Source: an uncultured cyanobacterium
GTDB taxonomy: Bacteria; Cyanobacteriota; Vampirovibrionia; Gastranaerophilales; Gastranaerophilaceae
DNA: 37,634 nt
Assembly (NCBI GenBank): GCA_945487905.1
Contig: CALYTW010000007.1
Location: 1 to 37,634 of the forward strand
Direction of reading: 5' to 3'
Shown: positions 24,008 to 31,027 of the stretch, in pieces
How the letters are laid out: every line of letters starts with the position of its first letter
Position numbering within the stretch: the stretch's first letter is position 1
The notes under the pieces: model-generated
Databases searched by the model: none
The model's input: the letters and a program-made list of their open reading frames with translations, nothing else
Told to the model about the DNA's origin: nothing
Program-made: the position numbers and the translations under genes

Positions 24008-24033
24008 ATATCCGATAATCCTGCCTGTATGTT

Positions 24034-24067
24034 GTTTATACTACATGTTGCAAATGCAACACAATTA
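24034..24067 (-). promoter_or_regulatory. Possible marR-emrA promoter
   Basis: Read on the minus strand, TTGTGT and, about 18 bases later, TATAAA lie on either side of the operator palindrome, roughly 30 bases before the marR ATG at 24007. Boundaries are approximate. The match is moderate, but the location over the operator fits self-repression. Confidence 0.4.
24046..24061. promoter_or_regulatory. Palindromic MarR operator in the marR/tolC divergent gap
   Basis: TGTTGCA (24046-24052), AA, TGCAACA (24055-24061): a perfect 7-2-7 inverted repeat of the TTGCAA type common for MarR dimers. It covers the -35 region of the tolC-side promoter (24048-24076) and lies within the spacer of a possible marR-side promoter. 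One bound dimer could repress both directions. Confidence 0.75.
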
Positions 24068-24076
24068 TGTTATCAT
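24048..24076 (+). promoter_or_regulatory. Promoter of the TolC-like gene
   Basis: TTGCAA (24048-24053), a 17-base spacer and TATCAT (24071-24076, five of six consensus). The ATG is 38 bases further on. The -35 is inside the palindromic operator. Confidence 0.6.
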
Positions 24077-24113
24077 TGTTGTCATAAAAAATCAAGTGGA
24101 GAATAGTAAGAAT

Positions 24114-25502
24114 ATGAAAAAACTTATATCAACAGTTGTAATTCTGTCATTAACAATGTCGTATGCACTGCCAAGCATAGCAATAGAAGATGTTAATACT
24201 TTATCGCAAAATAATGTGAAAATTGAAAAAAAGAAAAACGGAAAAATTAAACCGGTAAAAAATAAATATGAATACATAAACATGGAATGGTGGAAAAATT
24301 TTAACGATGAGTATTTGGAATCTTATCTTATAAACGCCGTTGAAAATAACAAAGACTTAAAAGCAGCAACACTGAATGTTGAAGAATTTTATCAAAACGT
24401 GGTAATGCAAAGAGCCGGAGAACTTCCTTCAATTCAAACGGGTTTTATGCCGGGATACGGAAACCTTATGGGAAGAACTCATGAAAGCTTTGCGTTTCCA
24501 ATTTTTGCAAGTTATGAACTTGATTTGTTCGGCAAAAATCACAACAAAACTACTTCAATGAGAAAACTTTATGAATCCTCTATTCTGGATGAGCGTTCGG
24601 CATATATCGCCATAGCTTCTGCCGTCGGAAGCACATATATAAATATTGTAAAACTTGATTCAATGATTGAACTACAGGAAGAAATAGTTACTCTAAGAGG
24701 AGAAATTCTTAAGATGATGCTTGTATCAAACAGTGAAGGAATCGCATCAACTTCGGATTTGATTCGTACCAATGAATCATATATAGCAGGTGTTACGGAC
24801 TTAACGGAATTAAAGAAACAGCGCACTCAGCTTTTGCATTCTCTGGCAGTATTAACCGGAGACAGCCCGAATAATATCGAAGAATATAAACGTGTAAATT
24901 GGAAAGAACTTGCTTACAGCGGTAATATTCCGGAATATGTAAGTTCGGAAGTGATTATGCAGAGACCTGACTATATGAGAGCGGAAAAAATGCTTGAAAA
25001 AGCAGGTATTGATGTTAAAGTTGCAAGAAAAGAATGCCTGCCTTCCATAAACCTCGGCGGTGGTGTATTATTCAATGCACAGCAGATAGGAAGTCTTTTC
25101 ACAACATCTAATGCTCTATTTGGTCTGGGGGGTGGAATTATGCAAAATATTTTTGCCGGCGGACGAATAAAAGCAAATTTGAAATCTAAAAAACTAGCCT
25201 ATGAAAAAAGCCTAAGAAACTATGAAAAGGTCAACTTAACTTCTATGCAGGAAGTTAATGACACACTGGTAGCAGTTAATATGGACAGAGAAAAACTTTC
25301 TAAACAGCAAAAAATTCTGAAACTTGAAGAACAAGATTTTTCACTCAACAGTTTGAAATATGATGAAGGCGTAATTTCAAAACTCGATTTGAATCAGAGA
25401 AAAGAAAACCTTATGACGATTAATAAAATGGTATATTCCAGCCAATTTGACTGCATGATTGATTATATAAATTATTACAAAGCGGTTGGTGCAAAAGCAT
25501 AA
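24114..25502 (+). CDS. TolC-like outer-membrane efflux channel
   Basis: 462 residues with a Sec signal peptide (hydrophobic 4-18, cleavage expected after SIA at 21-23) and no lipobox cysteine, so not the lipoprotein subtype. Two outer-membrane efflux protein repeats follow: EWWKNFNDEYLESYLINAVE, DLKAATLNVEEFYQ, ASYELDLFGKNHNKT, then MQRPDYMRAEKMLEKAGIDV, FAGGRIKANLKSKKLAYE and ending YDEGVISKLDLNQR. The pattern is that of NodT/OprM-type channels that complete tripartite pumps. I start at ATG 24114, with GGAG 11 bases upstream and a signal peptide right after. The longer frame back to 23973 would overlap marR and the operator. It is divergent from marR-emrA. Confidence 0.92.
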   Translation: MKKLISTVVILSLTMSYALPSIAIEDVNTLSQNNVKIEKKKNGKIKPVKNKYEYINMEWWKNFNDEYLESYLINAVENNKDLKAATLNVEEFYQNVVMQRAGELPSIQTGFMPGYGNLMGRTHESFAFPIFASYELDLFGKNHNKTTSMRKLYESSILDERSAYIAIASAVGSTYINIVKLDSMIELQEEIVTLRGEILKMMLVSNSEGIASTSDLIRTNESYIAGVTDLTELKKQRTQLLHSLAVLTGDSPNNIEEYKRVNWKELAYSGNIPEYVSSEVIMQRPDYMRAEKMLEKAGIDVKVARKECLPSINLGGGVLFNAQQIGSLFTTSNALFGLGGGIMQNIFAGGRIKANLKSKKLAYEKSLRNYEKVNLTSMQEVNDTLVAVNMDREKLSKQQKILKLEEQDFSLNSLKYDEGVISKLDLNQRKENLMTINKMVYSSQFDCMIDYINYYKAVGAKA

Positions 25503-25532
25503 AAAAAAACGACTCTTGAGAGTCGTTTTTTT
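25503..25532 (+). terminator. Rho-independent terminator after the TolC-like gene
   Basis: ACGACTC (25509-25515) pairs with GAGTCGT (25520-25526) around TTGA. Seven A before and seven T after extend the stem. It begins at the stop codon and probably also serves the convergent gene ending at 25561. Confidence 0.88.
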
Positions 25533-25560
25533 AATGTTCCCAATTTTTCCTTTTTCCGCT

Positions 25561-25749
25561 TTAATCCAATAGTGCTTCCAAAATTGCAGCATTCTTTGTT
25601 GCAATTGCTGATGATTTTACTCTGCTTTTGTACATATACGTACGCAAAGCTTCTCTGATTAACTCAGAGCGTGTTCTGTTTTCGCCTTCTGCGACTTGAT
25701 CGATTCTGCTTAAAAAATCTTCCGGCATGGAAATAAGTACTCTTGCCAT
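25561..25749 (-). CDS. Ribbon-helix-helix (CopG-type) DNA-binding protein
   Basis: 62 residues. ARVLISMPEDFLSRIDQVAEG is the beta-strand and first helix, and NRTRSELIREALRTYM is the second helix of a ribbon-helix-helix fold (like CopG, NikR-N and many antitoxins). A short basic and Ala-rich tail follows. ATG 25749 has AAGGAGA five bases upstream. A longer frame to 25842 would include the promoter and is unlikely. No toxin gene is adjacent: the neighbours are the TolC-like channel and Mini-RNase III. It therefore looks like an orphan regulator, probably controlling itself through the inverted repeat at 25778-25815. Confidence 0.8.
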   Translation of the reverse strand: MARVLISMPEDFLSRIDQVAEGENRTRSELIREALRTYMYKSRVKSSAIATKNAAILEALLD

Positions 25750-25777
25750 ATATTTCTCCTTTACTTTATATATAACG

Positions 25778-25815
25778 ATATTTGATATCCTGTATATATA
25801 TAAAGTATCAAATAT
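25778..25815. promoter_or_regulatory. Inverted repeat upstream of the ribbon-helix-helix gene
   Basis: ATATTTGATA (25778-25787) and TATCAAATAT (25806-25815) are perfect 10-base arms around an 18-base AT-rich spacer, 29 bases upstream of the ATG on the minus strand. The TTGATA of the right-hand arm, read on the minus strand, could be a -35 box. The pattern of two half-sites about 28 bases centre to centre (roughly three helical turns) fits cooperative binding by ribbon-helix-helix dimers. Confidence 0.55.
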
Positions 25816-25884
25816 AAAAAAAATTGCTATTTTAAAAGCCAAACATTAAGTTTTATTAAGACAACTTTGTGATAAACTAGGACT

Positions 25885-26256
25885 ATGCTTAGAGAAACAA
25901 TGAATTTAAGAAATTATGCACATATAGGAGATGCAGTTTGGGAAGTTTTCGTAAGAGAATACACCATCCGCCAAACTCAAAACGCAAAAACTCTGCATAA
26001 AATAACAACAGACAGAGTTAATGCCGAGTTTCAAAAGAGAATGCTTGAGTTGATATGGGAAGATTTGACCGAAGAAGAACAAGAACTGGCTCGCAGAGGA
26101 AGGAATTTACCTATACCGGTAGGTCGAAAAAACATGCAAACAACATACAGACAGGCGACTGCGTTTGAAGTTTTAATAGGACACTTATATTTGTATGACA
26201 AAAACAGACTCTGTTATTTTTATGAAAAATTTAAACAAACCGAATATTTTTCTTAA
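25885..26256 (+). CDS. mrnC: Mini-ribonuclease III (MrnC)
   Basis: 123 residues, only an RNase III catalytic domain with no double-stranded-RNA-binding domain, as in MrnC, which matures 23S rRNA in Bacillus and in Cyanobacteria. AHIGDAVWEVFVRE (12-25, with the metal ligand Asp16) and ATAFEVLIGHLYL (91-103, with Glu95) are the two catalytic blocks. The RRGRN stretch is also typical. ATG 25885 with AGGA five bases upstream; ATG 25900 is possible. Its stop overlaps the convergent ftsB-like gene by four bases. Confidence 0.92.
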   Translation: MLRETMNLRNYAHIGDAVWEVFVREYTIRQTQNAKTLHKITTDRVNAEFQKRMLELIWEDLTEEEQELARRGRNLPIPVGRKNMQTTYRQATAFEVLIGHLYLYDKNRLCYFYEKFKQTEYFS

Positions 26257-26687
26257 TTACCGAATATTCCGAATTTTTTAGGTTTTTCCTTGGCAGGTTC
26301 TTCCTTCGGAGTATTAATAATTACCATGACTTCATCTTCAGAAGACATTCTCAGGTTGTTTCTTGCAATTGCTTCCAAACCGGTTACATTAGAAAAATTC
26401 TTTATATTATCTCTCAATTGCATATTCAAGGCTTGTGCTGCATTTCTGGTATTTGTTATCTGGATAATTTTTGCCTTGTATGAAACTATCTTAGATATGT
26501 TCAAAACAGCGCTTATTGTAATTTGAACCAGACAAAACAGTAAAATAACCGTTAAGAACGAGTAATAGAAACCGCCGGATGAACTTCCTCCGGAGAGTCC
26601 TCCGTTTGGCTTTTTGTCTGTTTTACCCTTTTTACCATTATTTACCACCTTTTTGGGCGGTTTTTGTCCTTTTCCTAAGCGTTTCAT
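26253..26687 (-). CDS. FtsB/DivIC-like septum formation protein
   Basis: 144 residues: a basic and Gly/Ser-rich cytoplasmic tail (1-40), one transmembrane helix (about 41-63), then a coiled coil (about 64-100) and the ending GLEAIARNNLRMSSEDEVMVII, which is the hallmark of the FtsB/DivIC family. These proteins join FtsL and FtsQ/DivIB at the division septum. The C-terminus adds a Pro/Lys tail KEEPAKEKPKK. The long basic N-terminus is unusual for FtsB and more like DivIC-type or cyanobacterial forms. The gene is convergent with mrnC and 30 bases downstream of the exported protein gene. Confidence 0.82.
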   Translation of the reverse strand: MKRLGKGQKPPKKVVNNGKKGKTDKKPNGGLSGGSSSGGFYYSFLTVILLFCLVQITISAVLNISKIVSYKAKIIQITNTRNAAQALNMQLRDNIKNFSNVTGLEAIARNNLRMSSEDEVMVIINTPKEEPAKEKPKKFGIFGN

Positions 26688-26717
26688 GGTTACAATTATA
26701 TATAAATTTCTGCCTTA

Positions 26718-27452
26718 TTACAACTTAAATCCTGTAGAAAATGATACTGACGAGCTTTGCCTGCCGTCTCTGTAGTACGATTGTGCAATGCCGAGTTCGA
26801 ATTTTAAAGCATCCGCATATTTTCTTAATTCAGGCGTATAAACAATTGTGAGTTCATTTTTGTTTTTCGGCAGGTTCACATAACTGCTGAAAGAATCTTT
26901 AAGTGTTAATCTTTCTGTTATATGCCATTCCGGCATAACTCTTAAAATATTATACTGAGTGCCTATATCCTGATTTGTGGCTTGTCTTATTGAGCTTGAC
27001 AGGGAAAAGTATCTCGGGAAATCATACCTGATAAAAAAAGCGGTTGTATCTTGCATTTGTGCAAAAGAAAGCTCCTGCCCCCAAGTTTGACCGTAAGAAA
27101 AGCCGCCTATGCTTTCGGCAATACTGCCGGTAAGAGGCATTATATCTGTTAAGTCACTCCGGCTGATTCTTGCTCTTGCAAGTGCGCTTCTCGCTGTATT
27201 TGCATTTGACGTGATGTTTAACACTCCTACCGGCAGGGTAAGTTTTTTTTGGGGAATGTTTATAAGCGGTTTTTTTACATCTTCATCAAGGTAAATGGTT
27301 TCAATTTCGTTATCATTGTATTCAATTTGACCTTTAATTTTATATGTTTCTTTGACAACATTATTGTCCTTCTCTGTAGTTTCAGCATTTATTGCATACA
27401 CAGAAGACAAATTCAATAATATTAAAGATAGAACCAAAAAATATCTGAACAT
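26718..27452 (-). CDS. Unknown exported protein, probably outer-membrane beta-strand rich
   Basis: 244 residues, not recognised. Signal peptide 1-20 (FRYFLVLSLILLNLSSVYA). A middle segment rich in Asp/Glu/Lys (about 25-65) is followed by alternating polar/hydrophobic strands: TAFFIRYDFPRYFSLSSSIR, YNILRVMPEWHI, ERLTLKDSFSSYVNL and SSSVSFSTGFKL at the end. That pattern of aromatic-rich antiparallel strands to the very C-terminus suggests a partial or small beta-barrel, though it ends in Leu rather than the usual Phe. It is on the same strand as the ftsB-like gene, 30 bases upstream of it. The gene on the other side, skp, is divergent, an attractive chaperone neighbour for an outer-membrane protein. 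Confidence 0.7.
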   Translation of the reverse strand: MFRYFLVLSLILLNLSSVYAINAETTEKDNNVVKETYKIKGQIEYNDNEIETIYLDEDVKKPLINIPQKKLTLPVGVLNITSNANTARSALARARISRSDLTDIMPLTGSIAESIGGFSYGQTWGQELSFAQMQDTTAFFIRYDFPRYFSLSSSIRQATNQDIGTQYNILRVMPEWHITERLTLKDSFSSYVNLPKNKNELTIVYTPELRKYADALKFELGIAQSYYRDGRQSSSVSFSTGFKL

Positions 27453-27564
27453 ATTAATATTTTAGATTAAATTAAATACCTTTTCAATCATATAAATATC
27501 CTACTTGCTAATGGAAATTAATGTCAATGTTTTTTATAACGAAATCAGAGGGGAGGAGTAAATT

Positions 27565-27996
27565 ATGAGAAAAATATTGGTTTTGGTTTTATTATTATTT
27601 TCCGGAGTATCGGTTTTCGCTTCCGAAGATATAGCAATAGTAGATTTAGGAAGACTTGTGGAGGGTTCTGCACAGGTGCGTCAGTTAAAACAGGAGCATT
27701 CTAAAAAAGTTGCGGATTTGGACAGAATTCTTGTTAACGCAAGGGGAGAAATTTCAAACGAAAAAGACCCTGCTAAAGTACTTATGCTGGAAGACAAGTA
27801 TATGAAGGAATTCAACACAAAGCGTGAAGCTCTGGAAAGAGAATATGGCAATAAAATTTCTATAATCGAAAAAAACATAAAAGATGAAGTCGCAAAAAAA
27901 GCAAAAAAAGACGGCTATGAGTACGTTTTTGCAAAAAGCGTTGTTCTTTACGGCGGAAAAGATATAACCACTGAATTAATTAACAGTATAAAGTAG
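27565..27996 (+). CDS. skp: Skp/OmpH-like periplasmic chaperone
   Basis: 143 residues with a signal peptide (cleavage after VFA at 17-19). The mature protein has the OmpH/Skp pattern: a short strand IAIVDLGRLVEGSAQVRQL, a long coiled coil (about 40-110, rich in Lys/Glu) and a closing strand YEYVFAKSVVLYGGKDIT. Skp trimers hold unfolded outer-membrane proteins in the periplasm. GGGGAGGAG lies seven bases before ATG 27565. It is divergent from the exported protein gene. The bamA or lpxD neighbours common elsewhere are not in the window. Confidence 0.85.
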   Translation: MRKILVLVLLLFSGVSVFASEDIAIVDLGRLVEGSAQVRQLKQEHSKKVADLDRILVNARGEISNEKDPAKVLMLEDKYMKEFNTKREALEREYGNKISIIEKNIKDEVAKKAKKDGYEYVFAKSVVLYGGKDITTELINSIK

Positions 27997-28060
27997 CAAA
28001 TTTTATTTTCACGGTTTTTATATTATAATGTAGATATGAAAAAGTTATAGGGAAACATTA

Positions 28061-28501
28061 ATGTCAAAGAAATATTTAACAACTATTGCAATGGTTTCGT
28101 TTTTTGTGCTTGCTGTATGTGCAGTGCAGGCATATCCTCAAAATACTTTATTCGGAACAGGTTACGGATTTGCAGGATATAACAATTACAGCAATGGTGC
28201 AGCTTCATCAAGCGCAATCAATGCACCAGTCAAACAATTCAAAGAAACCGTTGAATCATCCAAATCAGAAAAACACAATTACGAATTTGAAAAGAAGGTT
28301 TCAAACGTAGCCCGTGACCATGATGAAGCACCAAATGCAGGGTATAAAACTAATTATACTTACATAGAAAAAGATATGTCGGATTTTAATCCTTATACAG
28401 GAGCCGATTCAGGAGTAAATGACTCTAAGTCTATTTACACAGATGATTTGGGCAGAATTCATTTCTTCGGAAAAGGAAGCCAGTTCAGAACAAACAAATA
28501 G
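28061..28501 (+). CDS. Unknown exported protein
   Basis: 146 residues, not recognised. The signal peptide is 1-24 (hydrophobic 8-21, cleavage after VQA). The mature part is low-complexity and polar: a Gly/Tyr/Asn stretch (TGYGFAGYNNYSNG), a Lys/Glu helix, and an ending DDLGRIHFFGKGSQFRTNK. It is probably a small secreted or periplasmic protein. AGGG is eight bases before ATG 28061. A perfect TATAAT (28024-28029) is upstream but without a good -35. Its terminator follows. Confidence 0.65.
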   Translation: MSKKYLTTIAMVSFFVLAVCAVQAYPQNTLFGTGYGFAGYNNYSNGAASSSAINAPVKQFKETVESSKSEKHNYEFEKKVSNVARDHDEAPNAGYKTNYTYIEKDMSDFNPYTGADSGVNDSKSIYTDDLGRIHFFGKGSQFRTNK

Positions 28502-28520
28502 GTTTTGTACTAGTTTATTT

Positions 28521-28556
28521 AAAAGGCATGGTATAGAAATAACCATGCTTTTTTTG
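28521..28556 (+). terminator. Rho-independent terminator
   Basis: GCATGGT (28526-28532) pairs with ACCATGC (28542-28548), with AAA/TTT extending the stem and seven T after it. It lies 20 bases after the stop of the exported protein gene. Confidence 0.8.
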
Positions 28557-28566
28557 CTTAACAATT

Positions 28567-28595
28567 TTGCAATAAGCAAATATTTCTTTTATAAT
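28567..28595 (+). promoter_or_regulatory. Promoter of glyA
   Basis: TTGCAA (28567-28572), a 17-base spacer and a perfect TATAAT (28590-28595). The ATG is 25 bases on. It starts the glyA-wecA unit right after a terminator. Confidence 0.75.
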
Positions 28596-28620
28596 CAATA
28601 TAGTTAGGGAGGAGTTTTAG

Positions 28621-29856
28621 ATGAATTTAGATAAAGTGAGAGCGATTGATCCTGAACTTGCCGGATATATCGAAGAAGAACTGCACCGTCAGCAGACTAA
28701 TATTGAGCTTATAGCGAGTGAAAACTTTACTTCGCCTGCGGTAATGGAAGCCTGCGGAACAATTTTGACAAATAAATATGCGGAAGGAAAACCACACAAA
28801 CGCTATTACAACGGATGTGAAGCAATAGATAAAGTTGAAGAACTTGCCCAAAAGAGAGCCTGCGAGCTTTTTAAAATGGATCATGCAAATGTTCAGCCTC
28901 ATTCAGGAGCTCAGGCAAATATGGCAGTATTTATGTCTGTTCTTAATCCTGGAGATAAGGTTCTCGGTATGGATTTATCAAACGGCGGACACTTGAGTCA
29001 CGGGTCGCCGGTTAATTTTTCGGGGCTTTTCTTCGATGTAAAAAGCTATGGAGTTGATGAAAACGGAAATATTGATTATGAAGATGTTCGCAGAATGGCT
29101 CACGAACATAAGCCGAAACTTATAATTTGCGGAGCAAGCAATTATTCCAAGATAATTGATTTCAAAAAATTCAGAGAAATTGCAGATGAAGTCGGTGCAT
29201 ATTTGTTAGCTGATATTGCACACATAGCAGGTCTTGTAGCAGGCGAGGTTCATCCGTCGCCGGCAGGTTATGCACATTTTGTAACGACTACAACACATAA
29301 AACCTTACGTGGACCGAGGGGCGGTATTATTATGTGTGACAAAGATTTGGCTTTACAGCTTGACAAGGCTGTTTTCCCAGGATGTCAGGGCGGGCCATTG
29401 GAACATATTATCGCAGGAAAAGCGGTTGCCTTAAAAGAAGCATCTTCTCCGGAATTTAAAGAATATGCCCGTCAAATTGTTAAAAACGCAAAAGCTCTGG
29501 CACAAGGACTTTTGGATAACGGACTGGATATTGTGGGCGGAATGACAGAAAACCACCTTATGACTCTTGACCTCAGAAAAACCGGTAAAACAGGTAAGGA
29601 TATGGCAAATGTTCTCGAACGAGTGGGTATTACGGCAAACAAAAATACGGTTCCAAATGATACTCAAAGCCCGTTTGTAACCAGTGGAATCCGTTTGGGG
29701 ACTCCTGCTATGACAACAAGAGGATTCAAAGAAGAAGATATGAAAGAAGTTGCAAGAATTATTGCTGAAGCAATTAAAAATTCAGATAACGACGAAATTC
29801 TTGCAAAATTAAGAGCGGATGCACTAAAACTTTGCGAAGCACATCCGCTGTATTAG
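28621..29856 (+). CDS. glyA: Serine hydroxymethyltransferase
   Basis: PLP enzyme that interconverts serine and glycine, loading tetrahydrofolate with a methylene group. It supplies the same one-carbon pool as the glycine cleavage genes in this window. 411 residues, normal length. [50 protein letters not shown] and [11 protein letters not shown] (PLP lysine Lys227) are intact. GGGAGGAG lies six bases before ATG 28621. It is followed after 12 bases by the wecA-like gene and is probably co-transcribed. Confidence 0.97.
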   Translation: MNLDKVRAIDPELAGYIEEELHRQQTNIELIASENFTSPAVMEACGTILTNKYAEGKPHKRYYNGCEAIDKVEELAQKRACELFKMDHANVQPHSGAQANMAVFMSVLNPGDKVLGMDLSNGGHLSHGSPVNFSGLFFDVKSYGVDENGNIDYEDVRRMAHEHKPKLIICGASNYSKIIDFKKFREIADEVGAYLLADIAHIAGLVAGEVHPSPAGYAHFVTTTTHKTLRGPRGGIIMCDKDLALQLDKAVFPGCQGGPLEHIIAGKAVALKEASSPEFKEYARQIVKNAKALAQGLLDNGLDIVGGMTENHLMTLDLRKTGKTGKDMANVLERVGITANKNTVPNDTQSPFVTSGIRLGTPAMTTRGFKEEDMKEVARIIAEAIKNSDNDEILAKLRADALKLCEAHPLY

Positions 29857-29868
29857 GGGTAAATTTAA

Positions 29869-30933
29869 ATGATAGTCAAACTTACGCAGGCACATATAAT
29901 AGGAGCATTTGTATCATACTTGATAGGAGTATTTATAGTTCCTTTTGTAATAGAATTTTCTCAAAAAGAAGGACTGGTTGATCTTCCGAATGAAAGGAAA
30001 ATTCATACAAATCCGATATCAAGACTGGGTGGTATTGCTATTTGGTCAAGTACAATACTGACATTTCTCTGCCTTGTATTATTAAGCTATTACCCTTATG
30101 GTAGTTTGCTTTCAGGGATTTTGCTAGGCGGTTCTTTAATGTTTCTTTTAGGTTTGATTGACGATATTTATAACCTTGATGCAAAATTTAAACTTATTAT
30201 TCAACTTTCTATTGCAACAATTGTTTACCTATTGGGAGTAAAAATTGATACAATATTTAACCCGTTCGGCGGAAGTCCTTTCCAATTGGGTATTTTTTCA
30301 TATCCGATAACTATATTGTGGATTGTAGGAATTTCTAATGCAGTAAACTTTATTGACGGTGTCGACGGGCTTGCAGGCTCTGTTATTACAGTCAACTCGA
30401 TAACTCTTGCTCTTATTGCGGTTTCTGTTACACCTGCTCAGCCGATTACAGCGCTGATAGGATTCATTCTTGCAGGTTCTATGCTTGCATTTTTAACTTA
30501 TAATTTCAATCCTGCAAAAATATTTATGGGAGATTCCGGAGCTTTGTTTTCGGGATTTTTGCTTGCAACTCTTTCAATTGCAGGTGTAATGAAAGGTGCA
30601 ACACTGGCGATTTTACTTCCGTTTATGGTGCTGGCTGTTCCTATTATGGATATCACTTATTCAAGCCTTAGACGTATTATGAAAGGAAAATCTCCGTTTG
30701 TAGCGGATGCAGAGCATATTCATCATAAACTTTTGAAAGCCGGATTTTCTCAAAAAATAACGACAGCTATACTGACTTCTGTTGCAATAGCAGGCGGAGC
30801 AATAGCAACATATTTTACTGGAGCTATAAAGCATTATTTTGCTTATATTGCTGTATTACTTCTTATTATGGTCGGACTAAGCGTTATAAGCGTTTTAACT
30901 AAAAACGTGAATAAAAAAAATATGTCGGATTGA
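29869..30933 (+). CDS. WecA/TagO-like undecaprenyl-phosphate glycosyl-1-phosphate transferase
   Basis: A 354-residue multi-pass membrane enzyme of the MraY/WecA family. It moves a sugar-1-phosphate (usually GlcNAc) from UDP-sugar to undecaprenyl phosphate to start a cell-surface polysaccharide. Motifs: RKIHTNPISRLGG, GLIDDIYNLDAK (Asp-rich metal site), NFIDGVDGLAGS, FMGDSGALFSG and the WecA-type HIHHKL. About eleven hydrophobic segments. The HIHH motif separates it from MraY. The sugar is not proven. The ManC gene follows and supports surface glycan synthesis. Confidence 0.92.
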   Translation: MIVKLTQAHIIGAFVSYLIGVFIVPFVIEFSQKEGLVDLPNERKIHTNPISRLGGIAIWSSTILTFLCLVLLSYYPYGSLLSGILLGGSLMFLLGLIDDIYNLDAKFKLIIQLSIATIVYLLGVKIDTIFNPFGGSPFQLGIFSYPITILWIVGISNAVNFIDGVDGLAGSVITVNSITLALIAVSVTPAQPITALIGFILAGSMLAFLTYNFNPAKIFMGDSGALFSGFLLATLSIAGVMKGATLAILLPFMVLAVPIMDITYSSLRRIMKGKSPFVADAEHIHHKLLKAGFSQKITTAILTSVAIAGGAIATYFTGAIKHYFAYIAVLLLIMVGLSVISVLTKNVNKKNMSD

Positions 30934-30968
30934 CCGGCATATTCGTAAGTAAAAATAATAAGATGTCC

Positions 30969-31004
30969 TATTCTTAAATTCATGGTAAAATGAATTTAAG
31001 AATA
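30969..31004. repeat. 15-bp inverted repeat upstream of manC
   Basis: TATTCTTAAATTCAT (30969-30983) and ATGAATTTAAGAATA (30990-31004) are perfect arms around GGTAAA. The arms have no GC core and no T-tract follows, so it is a poor terminator. It sits 24 bases before manC and is better seen as an operator or mRNA hairpin. Confidence 0.55.
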
Positions 31005-31027
31005 AAGCTTTAGGGAGAGTATATAAT

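Noticed and set aside
23973-24113. Upstream extension of the TolC-like protein
   Set aside because: It would overlap the start of marR and cover the operator and promoter. The signal peptide starts exactly at ATG 24114.
25561-26256. Toxin-antitoxin pair of the ribbon-helix-helix gene with the next gene
   Set aside because: The neighbour is divergent and is clearly Mini-RNase III with its catalytic Asp and Glu, a housekeeping rRNA enzyme.
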